NCBI GenBank assembly: GCA_964651785.1
Contig: CAZYWJ010000001.1
Coordinates: 1-64,000, forward strand
Origin: JAKVAV01 sp964651785
GTDB taxonomy: Bacteria > Bacteroidota > Bacteroidia > Flavobacteriales_D > Cryomorphaceae
Reading direction: 5' to 3'
Length of the DNA stretch: 64,000 nucleotides
A program made the position numbers and the translations under genes. This document shows, piece by piece, positions 44,501-51,725 of this stretch; the first letter of the stretch is position 1; the number at the start of each line of letters is the position of its first letter. The notes under the pieces are model-generated. The model was given only the letters and a program-made list of their open reading frames with translations, was not told the DNA's origin and made no database searches.

Positions 44501-44732
44501 TTTTGGTTCTGCCTACCTTATAAATGAAATCGTGAAGCGAGTCGTATCTGGCAGTTTCGATCAAATAGTTTACCTGTTGATCCAAGGCTTTTTCGAGCTC
44601 GGGGTAGGCCTCCAAGGCATAGAATGAATCAACCGATGCCTGATTGGTTTCGAAAACCGAGGGGTCAAAAGTTTGACAATAGCCTGAAAAGCTGATGCTG
44701 AACCAAGCTGCTATCGCCAACATTTGCCTCAT
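41574..44732 (-). CDS. TPR-CHAT domain protein, membrane-anchored
   Basis: This is a 1052-residue protein. A signal peptide (LAIAAWFSISFSGYCQ) is followed by about ten TPR units (residues 60-560), then a helical linker and the caspase-like CHAT domain near 770-1010. The catalytic dyad is present: His881 in HLGTHTE and Cys926 in TACETGVG. A C-terminal membrane segment (ISVIAISLLLIVILFLL) and basic KKK tail complete it, so the protein is anchored with the TPR-CHAT part in the periplasm. It is third in an overlapping operon with an anti-sigma-like protein and a sigma factor. CHAT proteins are proteases or peptide-binding relays; the target is unknown here. Confidence 0.88.
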   Translation of the reverse strand: MRQMLAIAAWFSISFSGYCQTFDPSVFETNQASVDSFYALEAYPELEKALDQQVNYLIETARYDSLHDFIYKVGRTKNQLGKSEEGFELTEHLLRLVETKTTDSSDILFAINELSWVYYEAGIDSMCLVTDLRFKNFCDAYSQADLQERTDAHYNLGFDYQAAGDIPRAVYHFKEALEIIEEDSTDFLGKRIDCYNALGASYWKYGDMGKAKAALMKSGELALQMEDSVRSKIYASNAIGNLSLAYEDEGNLAKSMELLEEAIDMRKAALPFIKEAYDRDIQRKHLINNYHNLSGLYLTIGDLERALAMADYSYSLYSEFFPEDRSWEISHEEALGSVHSAAGNYAAAEKHLLKSLELTIAQYGEVNYYTLNRHQRLGEHYYSMKSYERALEHLNQTINLATQVSDEFNSQELAKAHRLRASVKSETGDARSALDDLRVSLGIYRKTFGKTGNPVGDIFLEQAKVYESAKMRDSAEFYLDMALTIFNTNRTKFRNQETEGYSGIVRSLPEAYMMKAKYLAGQDRASLDKALKKLESAIEYLREERRNFDSDGSQLSFIDEHAEVYGESASVAYRLYELTGEEKYRDALLRYAEERKTVLLKRQLNKFSSLRVAQVPDSIISTERFLLKKLSDPEAKEEYGELEEKYDDLLELIKKKYPNYYELRYDSKTASLKEIQDQLVDNDQTLIEFVETPRELLAFVITSERAEPVKLEKTDYQDKIKKLNKYVVDRELKQSSLLAKELYSDLIAPLQHQFSGTELYIIPDGSLYALNFEVLIDDKSNRFLIEDYTISYLLSATTSILYKGLPNEDERNSLLALAPGFENGENEGGAGQKFIRQPFAMKTAQAIGDLFSGQSLLAAQATEDRFKSEAAKHRIIHLGTHTEINTTSPMLSRLILTRTVNEDGYLHAYEIYNLPLRAELAVLTACETGVGKESRSEGVLSMAHGFAYAGCPSLVMSLWEIDEKTSAQIIESFYQNLANGRNKNEALRQAKLDYLHQAKGELKNPYYWSGLVLFGETESINSSSHWWWISVIAISLLLIVILFLLRKKKSTL

Positions 44733-45451
44733 TTTTTCACCGACTCTTGAATAGCGCGTATTTCAGGAAGAAATGGAGAATTTTCTGAAGGAGTGAAATT
44801 CCTCACGGCAGCTTCATCACCGCTGCGCCAATCCGACAAGAACAACATGTAGTTGGCCTTATGACTAAATGTTGAATTCTCCGATAGCGCTACTTTTTTT
44901 AAATATGGATTGGCTTTATCGTATTCACTCAGATTAAAAAAAGCTGCACCGATGTAGTAATTCAGGGTATCGTTCCCGGGATCGTCAGACAGGAGGGGGG
45001 TCCACTTTTCAATGGCTATATTGTAGTCTTCCGTTTTATAATCTACCATAGCATCGTAAAAGTCGTAGCTATCCGTAGCGCTCATCGGAACGGGCAGCCC
45101 CGGGTCAATGTAGGCGTATTCCGCAATAAGGTCGGCATCCGATTCATTGAGAAAGAAAAACCAGAATCCGAAGCCAATGAGAACTGCCAAAGAAGCTGCT
45201 GCGGAAAAGAGCAAATAGGGTCGGCGCTTCTGACTGTTACTTCCGTAAAGCTCATCGTGAATAGATTCCAAGTCAGCTCGCATTCCTTCAGACTCAATGG
45301 CTGTGATCAGGTTTTTTTGCTCTTTTACGGCTTGAGCCAATGCTGAATCTTCTTGTATGGACTTTTCAAAATTGATCTTCTCGCTCTCAGACATTCTGCC
45401 AAGCAAAAAATCTTCTATTCGTTCAAAATCTTTTTCAGACAAATCAGTCAT
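44729..45451 (-). CDS. anti-sigma-like membrane protein with TPR region
   Basis: This 240-residue single-pass membrane protein has an N-terminal cytoplasmic part (FERIEDFLLGRMSESEKINF) that looks like an anti-sigma domain without zinc motif. The membrane segment near residue 80-100 is LFSAAASLAVLIGFGFWFFF, and the periplasmic C-half carries TPR-like repeats (YNIAIEKWTPLLSDDPGNDT, YYIGAAFFNLSEYDKANPYL). It overlaps the sigma gene by 8 bp and the CHAT gene by 4 bp. It probably holds the sigma factor and senses a signal outside, perhaps from the CHAT protein (inference). Confidence 0.75.
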   Translation of the reverse strand: MTDLSEKDFERIEDFLLGRMSESEKINFEKSIQEDSALAQAVKEQKNLITAIESEGMRADLESIHDELYGSNSQKRRPYLLFSAAASLAVLIGFGFWFFFLNESDADLIAEYAYIDPGLPVPMSATDSYDFYDAMVDYKTEDYNIAIEKWTPLLSDDPGNDTLNYYIGAAFFNLSEYDKANPYLKKVALSENSTFSHKANYMLFLSDWRSGDEAAVRNFTPSENSPFLPEIRAIQESVKK

Positions 45452-46010
45452 TTTTACCTGAATTGAGTTCGCGTAATTTTTTCATGCAGCGGTATTTCTG
45501 AGTTTTTACCGTAGCCGCGTCAAATCCCAGCTCTTCCCCGATTTCTTCCAAGCTCATTTTTCCGTAATAGAATCGGTTCAGTATGGCTTGACACTTATCG
45601 CCGATTTTGGAGTAAGTCTGCCTCAATTGAAACACTTTCTCATCATCTATGTCCGTTTCGTTTTCTTCGGCCGGATCGTAATCCTCAGCCAACCTCATTG
45701 TTGACCGATAAGACTTTGATTTTATCCGATCGAGCCACTTGTGTTTTGCAATGCTGTAGATATATCCTCCGAGCGATGACTCATCCTTGGGATGAAACTT
45801 ACCTTCTTTGGTATTTATCCAAGCGCCGGTAATGGCTTCTTGAAAAACATCCTTGGCATCATCACTGCTTCCTGAATTTTGTTTGATATAAGCTTCCACC
45901 GACGGGTAGTTTGTTGCGTAAATTTCTTTCAATGTAGCTCTGTCGTGTTTCAAAAAACGAAGAGTAACCGTATCAGAAATCGGAGGAATTTTGGCTTGTT
46001 TGCGCTCCAC
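45444..46010 (-). CDS. ECF-type RNA polymerase sigma-70 factor
   Basis: This 188-residue sigma factor has region 2 as DRATLKEIYATNYPSVEAYI through DAKDVFQEAITGAWINTKEG and SLGGYIYSIAKHKWLDRIKS. Region 4 is CQAILNRFYYGKMSLEEIGE followed by ELGFDAATVKTQKYRCMKKL. There is no region 1 or 3. It is first in the operon and would control it. The 241 bp upstream (46011-46251) hold no recognised -7 box, which would fit autoregulation by a non-housekeeping sigma. Confidence 0.9.
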   Translation of the reverse strand: MERKQAKIPPISDTVTLRFLKHDRATLKEIYATNYPSVEAYIKQNSGSSDDAKDVFQEAITGAWINTKEGKFHPKDESSLGGYIYSIAKHKWLDRIKSKSYRSTMRLAEDYDPAEENETDIDDEKVFQLRQTYSKIGDKCQAILNRFYYGKMSLEEIGEELGFDAATVKTQKYRCMKKLRELNSGKND

Positions 46011-46251
46011 TAGGAATTAGAATCGATCTTTCACTCAATTTTAGAGATTTAATCGATGCAAAGCAATTTTTTCTCCTCCGTTTCAATCATATATCGAGAA
46101 AAGCTAAAAAGGTGAACAAGAATTTTCGAGCCAGACTATGATTTCAATTCAAAATAGCCGATAACAAATTTGAATTTCATGCGTAGGAAGTCGTAACGTA
46201 CAGAACTGCATTTCTTTCTAAAAAATAACGTTCTGATTAAATTAAAAAGAC

Positions 46252-46599
46252 ATGAAGAAACAACATGATTATTGTGATCGGGTCCTTTTAAAACTGCGTA
46301 GGAAGTATCATAAAGATGAGGTAGTTGCCGCCTTAAATAAAGCTTTGAGCCAAAGAGAGATAGAGGTTGGGAAGCTCAAAGCCGAAATTGACTACCTTAC
46401 TTCCAAGCTCGAGGAGAGTGAAAAACTGAAACCGTCCAGACAGCGAGCCTTGGATGAAGCGAAAAAGGAGGAGCTCTATCAAAAACTGGAAGAAGAGAAA
46501 AATTCGTACAAGAGTCAATTGGCTAATTCCAAAGCCAATAATTCTGAATTGGTCACTAAACTTCTGGCTTTTGAATCGATAATTAAGAAGGTAGCTTAA
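46252..46599 (+). CDS. coiled-coil protein of unknown function
   Basis: This 115-residue charged protein has a long predicted coiled coil (REIEVGKLKAEIDYLTSKLE, KKEELYQKLEEEKNSYKSQL). It has no signal peptide or catalytic motif. The gene is divergent from the sigma operon and convergent with the 46633 membrane gene. It is not recognised. Confidence 0.6.
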   Translation: MKKQHDYCDRVLLKLRRKYHKDEVVAALNKALSQREIEVGKLKAEIDYLTSKLEESEKLKPSRQRALDEAKKEELYQKLEEEKNSYKSQLANSKANNSELVTKLLAFESIIKKVA

Positions 46600-46632
46600 G
46601 AAATCAGCAAAGAACCCGGAAGCTCAGGTGAC

Positions 46633-47658
46633 CTAGGTGGTCTCCGTCCTGTCCACAACCTGCGTTTTTAGATTCCTGTTTCTACTTCCCAAGGTGCCTC
46701 CAAAATAGGCTACTGCTGCCCCCAATAGGAGGGCTATGAAAGCCCAAATGCTGAATTTAGCTATAGCATCGGCAGTTTTAGCTGCTGCCTCTTCAACCTT
46801 CTGCATGGCTTTTTGATATAGCTCTTCGGCCTTTTGTACCGCTTCATCAATTTGTCTTTCCCATTTATTGATCATTCCTTCAATTTCGCTCTCTGACAGA
46901 CTGGTGTTCTCCGCCATGTATTCTTTTAAATCAGCTTTTTTGAAGTATTCGCCATCTCCTTCTACGGTTATATCCAGATTTCCCTGATCATCTAAATTGA
47001 ATTCAAGATTATTGAAAAAGCGCTCCACGTTTTCTTCAACATTGAGCTCTCGCATAGCCTCTTTCACATCTATTCGGTTTTGATTCAGCACGTCGTGCAC
47101 TTCACCTGAAGCCTCTTCCGGGAGTACTTCATAGCGCTCACCCAATCTAACCGCCTTCATGATACTACTTTTCACATCCTCTAAACTTGTTTTGGTAGTC
47201 TGTTCTGATTTTTTCCGATTTTCTAAATTCACGTTAATCTCTTTTTGATTGTTCGAAAAGAGATTGGCTGCGGCACCCGTGACCCCGCCAATTATACTTC
47301 CTACCCCCGAAAAAACCAACCATACGGAGATCAATGCATATATTCCCCATGCAACGAAGCCATGGATTCCTCCAAGATTTTTTGATGATGCACCTGAAAT
47401 GCGGCCTGCCACAAAGCCTCCCGCCAATAGAGCGATCAAATTTGTGATGACCCACCAAATGATAGAACCGGTCCCGAGTCCTTGCATCGGATTGCTCTCT
47501 TGCAATGGGTTTATACTGGCAAAGCCTATCCCGATGCCCAAAAGATTCAATAAGAGTAAAACGGATAAAGCAGTTATCAACCCTCCGAAAACGGCTCCCC
47601 AAAAATTGTTATAGCGGTTAGTATCATACTCTCTGTATTCGTGTGTACTTTTCTTCAT
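46633..47658 (-). CDS. integral membrane protein with YrzE-like N-domain
   Basis: This 341-residue protein has four membrane segments in residues 20-140 (GAVFGGLITALSVLLLLNLL, IIWWVITNLIALLAGGFVAG, GIHGFVAWGIYALISVWLVF). A long acidic coiled-coil/soluble segment of about 170 residues follows (DEAVQKAEELYQKAMQKVEE), then one more membrane segment (FIALLLGAAVAYFGGTLGSR) near the C-terminus. The N-part resembles YrzE/TIGR04086-like membrane proteins. The function is unknown. Confidence 0.65.
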   Translation of the reverse strand: MKKSTHEYREYDTNRYNNFWGAVFGGLITALSVLLLLNLLGIGIGFASINPLQESNPMQGLGTGSIIWWVITNLIALLAGGFVAGRISGASSKNLGGIHGFVAWGIYALISVWLVFSGVGSIIGGVTGAAANLFSNNQKEINVNLENRKKSEQTTKTSLEDVKSSIMKAVRLGERYEVLPEEASGEVHDVLNQNRIDVKEAMRELNVEENVERFFNNLEFNLDDQGNLDITVEGDGEYFKKADLKEYMAENTSLSESEIEGMINKWERQIDEAVQKAEELYQKAMQKVEEAAAKTADAIAKFSIWAFIALLLGAAVAYFGGTLGSRNRNLKTQVVDRTETT

Positions 47659-48022
47659 GATGGAAATGGTTTATCAGTTAGGTTGAAAGGGTTCTCAATT
47701 TTTGCTCCTAAAAGATGATTTAATTCCATATCTGCAAATATTTGAATGATAGAGGTATATGTGTATTTTGTTCATGGGCCATGTTTGTATGGTGAGAAAG
47801 GCAATCCTCAGTTAAGGAATAGTATACCTCAAGGTATAAAATAAATAAACCGTCTCAATCAGAACAGGTTACTTAGCAATCTGAAAGTCGATTCCCCGAC
47901 ATCAACGCGAACATTTTTGGTTATCAATACGACGGATGTATCCCTATCAGATTAATCCAAGATCGAAGATTAATTCTTGGTAGCCTGCTCGTGGACACTA
48001 AAGCTTCGGTGACGATGGATGT
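47659..48022. other. non-coding stretch, no gene seen
   Basis: These 364 bp between the membrane-protein gene and the tandem duplication are AT-rich and hold no convincing ORF on either strand. The only structure noted is a short inverted repeat, CCAAGA / TCTTGG, at about 47957-47980. Confidence 0.6.
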
Positions 48023-48121
48023 GCTCCCCTCGACTACGCTCGGGGTAAACTTTTCATGCTGAGCATAGCCGAAGTGCTCGCCCCTGCTGCTTTATAGTAA
48101 TACATAGAATCTACAGAGCAT

Positions 48122-48154
48122 AAAAAAAACCTGCTCCGAAGAACAGGTTTTTTT
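48122..48154 (-). terminator. duplicated tRNA-Lys terminator (outer copy)
   Basis: CCTG / CAGG stem-loop between an A-run and a T-run, nearly identical to the copy at 48268-48299 and now 147 bp further from the tRNA gene. Confidence 0.6.
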
Positions 48155-48267
48155 GTGATCCCGCCGGGGCTCCCCTCGACTGCGCTCGGGATGAACTTTT
48201 CATGCTGAGCATAGCCGAAGTGCTCGCCCCTGCTGCTTTATAGTAATTCATAGAATCTACAGTACAT

Positions 48268-48299
48268 AAAAAAACCTGCTCCGAAGAACAGGTTTTTTT
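48268..48299 (-). terminator. terminator of tRNA-Lys
   Basis: Immediately downstream of the tRNA on the minus strand, AAAAAAACCTG pairs with CAGGTTTTTTT around a 10-nt loop. It is an 11-bp symmetric stem and works as a rho-independent terminator. Confidence 0.8.
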
Positions 48300-48300
48300 G

Positions 48301-48373
48301 TGATCCCGCTGGGGCTCGAACCCAGGACCCCAACATTAAAAGTGTTGTGCTCTACCAACTGAGCTACGGAATC
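48301..48373 (-). tRNA. tRNA-Lys (anticodon TTT)
   Basis: This is a 73-nt tRNA on the minus strand. The acceptor GATTCCG pairs with CGGGATC (one T-G), discriminator A, no encoded CCA. The D-arm is GCTC/GAGC with loop AGTTGGTA. The anticodon arm is CAACA/TGTTG with loop CTTTTAA, giving anticodon TTT (Lys). The T-arm is CTGGG/CCCAG with loop TTCGAGC. All stems are sound. It is followed directly by a terminator and by a tandemly duplicated copy of its own 3' end. Confidence 0.95.
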
Positions 48374-48452
48374 CTTTTGCTAAAAGCGGGTGCAAATATA
48401 AGTGCTTCCTTTTAACTCACAAAGCACTTTTTGCACTTCAATTTGTGTACAT

Positions 48453-49619
48453 CTATTCTACAATGGGGCAGCGCTCAAATTCTGCCTCACGATCAAAGAG
48501 ATAGCGATAAGTTTTCATCTCTCTGTATCTGGTGGCATTGAGGTTTTCTGCCACTTTTATCATTTTCGGATTAAAATCACCTATCCATTGCATAACTATT
48601 TTATCGTACAGCTTGTTTTCCGTGAGGTAATTTCCTGCCCAGTGAATCATGGTTCCTTCCACTCCTTTGCCATGCCATTCTCGTACCACCCCAAAAACGA
48701 TTCCGACCATGGTGGTTGGCGTTCCTTTCCATTTGTGATAAAGAAATTTGAGTTTACCCCAAAAATTTAAATTGCCATTTACAAAGCGGAATATTTCGTT
48801 CAATTCAGGAATATTGATAAAAAAGGCGATAGGTTCATTGTCTTTATCAAAGGAGAAAATTAAAATGCGCTTATCCATCACCGGCTTCATGGATTTCACA
48901 ATCTTCATTGCCTGCTTCTTTTCCATGACTTTAAAATTGTCGTGACCTCCCCAAGCCCCGTTGTACACTTTCAAAAAATTATCAGCAATCTCTTCTAAAG
49001 ACATTCCTACAGCATTGCGTACCGTAATTTTTTGAACCTCTTGAAGTCTTTGCAATTTCCGCTGAAAGACTTCCTCCACCGGTTGATAGACGGGGCGGGT
49101 GTACAGATACTGGTTGAAATAAGTTTGAAATCCGTAATTCTCAAAAAGGGCAGGATAGTAGGGCGGATTGTAATTCATGGCGTAGCTGTTCATATCCGAG
49201 AAGTTTTGCGTTAAGCAACCCCAAAACTCATTTCGCTCACCAAAATTGATCGGGCCGTCCATCGCTTCCATGCCTTCCTTTTCCAACCATTCCTTTCCCG
49301 TATCAAAAATGTAGTTGGCAATTTTTTGATCATTCAGCGATTCAAAAAATCCAATTCCTCCGGTAGGTTGATTTTCGGAATAGGCCGTTTTTGGATTCAC
49401 AAATGCCGCGAGTCGTCCGATCTTTTGATTGTTTTCGTTGTAAAATACCCACCGTATCGCCTTGCCTTCTTTAAAAAGTTTGTTCTTGGAAGGATCGAAT
49501 ATTTTCTCAATATCCTGTCGTATATGAGGGATATAGTTGGGGTCATCGGCATAGATCATCTCCGCAACCCGATGAAATTCATCGATCATCTTTTTTCCTT
49601 CAACCGGAACAGCTTTCAT
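48453..49619 (-). CDS. GNAT-fold acyltransferase-like protein
   Basis: This 388-residue protein is common in Bacteroidota and often labelled as a GNAT-like or hypothetical protein. The N-half has RVAEMIYADDPNYIPHIRQD and IGRLAAFVNPKTAYSENQPT, then GGIGFFESLNDQ, which fits the first part of a GNAT fold. MDGPINFGERNEFWGCL and the C-half GVVREWHGKGVEGTMIHWAG are further conserved blocks. The acyl donor and acceptor are unknown. The ATG at 49619 was chosen over a TTG at 49625. Confidence 0.75.
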   Translation of the reverse strand: MKAVPVEGKKMIDEFHRVAEMIYADDPNYIPHIRQDIEKIFDPSKNKLFKEGKAIRWVFYNENNQKIGRLAAFVNPKTAYSENQPTGGIGFFESLNDQKIANYIFDTGKEWLEKEGMEAMDGPINFGERNEFWGCLTQNFSDMNSYAMNYNPPYYPALFENYGFQTYFNQYLYTRPVYQPVEEVFQRKLQRLQEVQKITVRNAVGMSLEEIADNFLKVYNGAWGGHDNFKVMEKKQAMKIVKSMKPVMDKRILIFSFDKDNEPIAFFINIPELNEIFRFVNGNLNFWGKLKFLYHKWKGTPTTMVGIVFGVVREWHGKGVEGTMIHWAGNYLTENKLYDKIVMQWIGDFNPKMIKVAENLNATRYREMKTYRYLFDREAEFERCPIVE

Positions 49620-49668
49620 AGTCAATAGTCAGAAAATTTCTGCGAAATTAGCTTTATCAACTTAAAGC

Positions 49669-50184
49669 ATGAAAAAGGTATTTTTAGTAGGCTATATGGG
49701 TGTGGGTAAAACCGGTTTGGGAAAGCGATTGGCCAACGCTTTGAGTATTCCATCGTACGATTTGGATGAAGAAATCGTGAAAAAAGAAGGCAAATCAATC
49801 AAAGAGCTTTTTGAGAATGGCGGTGAACGGCGCTTTCGCGAATTGGAATCGAGAATGCTGAAAGATTTTTGTCATCAGAAAAAGTCATTTGTACTTTCAA
49901 CCGGTGGTGGGACAGCAGCTTCTCAGGGAAATATGGAAGCGATGAAAGATGCGGGCACGGTAGTTTGGTTAGATATTCCCGTAGAAATGATTTTGAATCG
50001 ACTGAGCAAAAGTGAGGATAGACCACTATTGAAAGATGTCGCCCCCGAAGACCGCCTGGATTTTATCAAAGCCCATTTTGCCGAAAGGCAGCCACAATAT
50101 CAAAAGGCGCACATAAAATTTGAAGCTTCGGATGTAAACTCAGCGAAATTAGCTGAATTGGTTGAAGAGATTCAATCGAGATAA
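49669..50184 (+). CDS. aroK: shikimate kinase
   Basis: This kinase phosphorylates shikimate in aromatic amino-acid synthesis. It has 171 residues. The P-loop is GYMGVGKTGLGKRLA (residues 8-22), DLDEEI holds the Mg/shikimate Asp, FRELESRML and STGGGTA are the shikimate-binding blocks, and EDRPLL lies in the lid with its essential Arg. It is complete. The 3' end overlaps the convergent PRTase gene by 13 bp. Confidence 0.95.
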   Translation: MKKVFLVGYMGVGKTGLGKRLANALSIPSYDLDEEIVKKEGKSIKELFENGGERRFRELESRMLKDFCHQKKSFVLSTGGGTAASQGNMEAMKDAGTVVWLDIPVEMILNRLSKSEDRPLLKDVAPEDRLDFIKAHFAERQPQYQKAHIKFEASDVNSAKLAELVEEIQSR

Positions 50185-50675
50185 ACGGCATCATTGCCTT
50201 CCTCAAACTCAACTGCAATGTGGTCTTGCAATGTGGTGCTTAAGGTGAGTCCCACGAAATCCGCTTTTATGGGAAATTGCCGGTGACGGCGGTCAACCAA
50301 AACCACAGTGGTGAGTTTTTTCACTTCGTAATCGAGGATGTGGCGGGCAGCGTAAATCAAAGTGCGACCGGAATTCAAGACGTCATCTACTAAAATTACA
50401 GACCGGCCATTTAAGGCAGAGGTGTCCCCGTTCCAACTAGGTTCATCTTTCGGATTATTCTTGTTGATGGCAAGGTTGATCAACTCTACTTTGATACCCG
50501 AAATGTCTTCCAGTATCGGAATAATGCGTTCAGCTAAGAACACTCCCTTTTTTTCGATGGCTACAAAGGTGAGCGACTTTTCCAAGTGATTAAACTCGTA
50601 AATCTGATAAGCGATTCGACGCAGCTTTTGCAGAATTTTAAGGTGATCGAGAACGAGAACTCTTTTTTCGGCCAT
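50172..50675 (-). CDS. PyrR-like phosphoribosyltransferase
   Basis: This 167-residue type I PRTase has VILVDDVLNSGRTLIYAARH as the PRPP-binding signature, LRRIAYQIYEFN at the N-terminus and VVLVDRRHRQFPIKADFVGL as the hood region. It resembles PyrR/uracil PRTase-like proteins and may regulate or salvage pyrimidines. The ATG at 50675 was chosen: it has the family N-terminus, and a -7 box lies 14 bp upstream. A longer reading to 50822 is not protein-like. Confidence 0.85.
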   Translation of the reverse strand: MAEKRVLVLDHLKILQKLRRIAYQIYEFNHLEKSLTFVAIEKKGVFLAERIIPILEDISGIKVELINLAINKNNPKDEPSWNGDTSALNGRSVILVDDVLNSGRTLIYAARHILDYEVKKLTTVVLVDRRHRQFPIKADFVGLTLSTTLQDHIAVEFEEGNDAVYLD

Positions 50676-50689
50676 TTCAAAAGTTTGGT

Positions 50690-50697
50690 CAAAAATA
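50690..50697 (-). promoter_or_regulatory. -7 promoter element for the PRTase gene
   Basis: The minus strand reads TATTTTTG (TAnnTTTG), 14 bp upstream of the ATG at 50675. A second TAnnTTTG match (TACCTTTG) lies at 50723-50730. Confidence 0.45.
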
Positions 50698-50813
50698 GCT
50701 TTTAGGAATAATTGTACTACGACAAAGGTATTAAGTAATAAGCGTGATTGTGATGGATTCTGTAAGCAAAGGATTTTAATACTTTGTACTTTCGTCTTCA
50801 TACTAATCAGATC

Positions 50814-51260
50814 ATGAAACATCTATCAATCATCTTTGTGATTCTCCTATTGGCGTGGTCATGCTCCGAAGTGACTGCCGAAAAGTCTGATGGCGAAATT
50901 GAAGAGACGGAAATGAAAATGGCTGAGTTCAGTGAACTGGCCAAGTTGATGCGCGAAATTCACAAGGATGCAAAGCAGTGGCGTTCGCAGGTTGTAGCAG
51001 GTCAAATGGTATCGGATAGCGTTGCGATTTATCGTGCTTTGGTTGAATCTACACCGACCAAGGAAGAAGTTCAAGGCCCTGTGTTTGAAGGAATGGCTGC
51101 TAATTATCAGTCGAAATTAGATGCATTTTTGGCTGCCGAAAACATCGATTTGGCAAAGTCTTCTTATAACAATCTTGTCACGGCTTGCATTTCCTGTCAT
51201 CAAGAGTATTGCCCCGGGCCGATTAAGACAATTAAGAAGTTGTATGTGAAGGAGGAGTAG
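50814..51260 (+). CDS. c-type heme lipoprotein
   Basis: This 148-residue protein has a lipoprotein signal (IIFVILLLAWSC) and a helical domain that ends with a single heme-c binding motif CISCHQEYCPGP near residue 124. The helical layout and C-terminal CxxCH resemble class II cytochromes (cytochrome c-prime-like). It is periplasmic or outer-membrane attached, and the redox partner is unknown. The ATG at 50814 was chosen because it gives the signal peptide. It is divergent from the PRTase gene. Confidence 0.8.
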   Translation: MKHLSIIFVILLLAWSCSEVTAEKSDGEIEETEMKMAEFSELAKLMREIHKDAKQWRSQVVAGQMVSDSVAIYRALVESTPTKEEVQGPVFEGMAANYQSKLDAFLAAENIDLAKSSYNNLVTACISCHQEYCPGPIKTIKKLYVKEE

Positions 51261-51660
51261 GGCGACAAACTGTATCACGCAAAGCCGCTAAGGCGCAGAG
51301 ATTCAAAATTGTAGGGCGACAAATGTGATTCACGCAAAGTCGCCAAGGCGCTAAGAAAAATTGAGATAGGGCGATAAATGTGAATCACGCAAAGGCGCTA
51401 AGGCGCAAAGTAGTATTTTGGANNNNNNNNNNNNNNNNNNNNNNNNNNNNNNNNNNNNNNNNNNNNNNNNNNNNNNNNNNNNNNNNNNNNNNNNNNNNNN
51501 NNNNNNNNNNNNNNNNNNNNNNAAGGCGCTAAGGCGCAAAGTAGTATTTTGGAAGGGCGATAAATGTGAATCACGCAAAGGCGCTAAGACGCAAAGTAGT
51601 ATGGTGGTAGGGCGACAAAAGATTTTTACGCAAAGTTGCTGAGGGGCAGAGAAGTGATCA
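51260..51660. repeat. array of about 55-bp direct repeats (ACGCAAAG type)
   Basis: Units start with GGGCGAYAAA and contain the core ACGCAAAGGCGC with AAGGCGCAAAG. Core copies begin at 51277, 51332, 51387, (a part at 51523), 51573 and 51628, with a 55-bp spacing on each side of the gap. Outer copies are more diverged. Unlike CRISPR, the whole unit is repeated and there are no unique spacers. An inverted copy lies on the far side of the GxxExxY gene at 52136-52159. Confidence 0.9.
51423..51522. other. assembly gap of 100 N inside the repeat array
   Basis: Exactly 100 N. The sequence on both sides ends or begins with the same 31 bp, and the distance across is not a multiple of the 55-bp unit, so the N length is a placeholder. 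Confidence 0.95.
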
Positions 51661-51725
51661 AGAAGGTGAAAATTGTATTTTAGTGGTTATTGAAATGTGA
51701 AAATTGAAAACCAAAACCCTATCAT

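Larger units (their letters stand above)
48023..48314. repeat. two tandem copies of a 146-bp unit (palindrome, terminator and tRNA 3' end)
   Basis: Copy 1 is 48023-48168 and copy 2 is 48169-48314. They differ at a handful of positions (for example ACTACGCT versus ACTGCGCT, and eight versus seven A). Each holds an imperfect palindrome (CTCGAC..GCTCGGG and ATGCTGAGCATAGCCGAAG), a stem-loop terminator, and the last bases of the tRNA-Lys gene (GATCCCG). The second copy runs into the intact tRNA; the first carries an orphaned tRNA tail. This is a local duplication, not a mobile element with its own genes. Confidence 0.85.

Noticed and set aside
46011..46251. TAnnTTTG promoter of the sigma operon
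   Set aside because: Near-matches only (CAAAGCAA, CAAAATAG on the plus strand); none satisfies the motif.
48023..48373. Integrated mobile element at tRNA-Lys
   Set aside because: No integrase, no cargo, and only 146 bp between the repeated tRNA ends; kept only as a duplication.
51351..51642. Frames running through the N run at 51423-51522
   Set aside because: They are artefacts of the N run and of the open repeat units, with no real start or family.
51260..51660. CRISPR array
   Set aside because: The full 55-bp unit is repeated, including the part that would be the spacer; no cas genes nearby.
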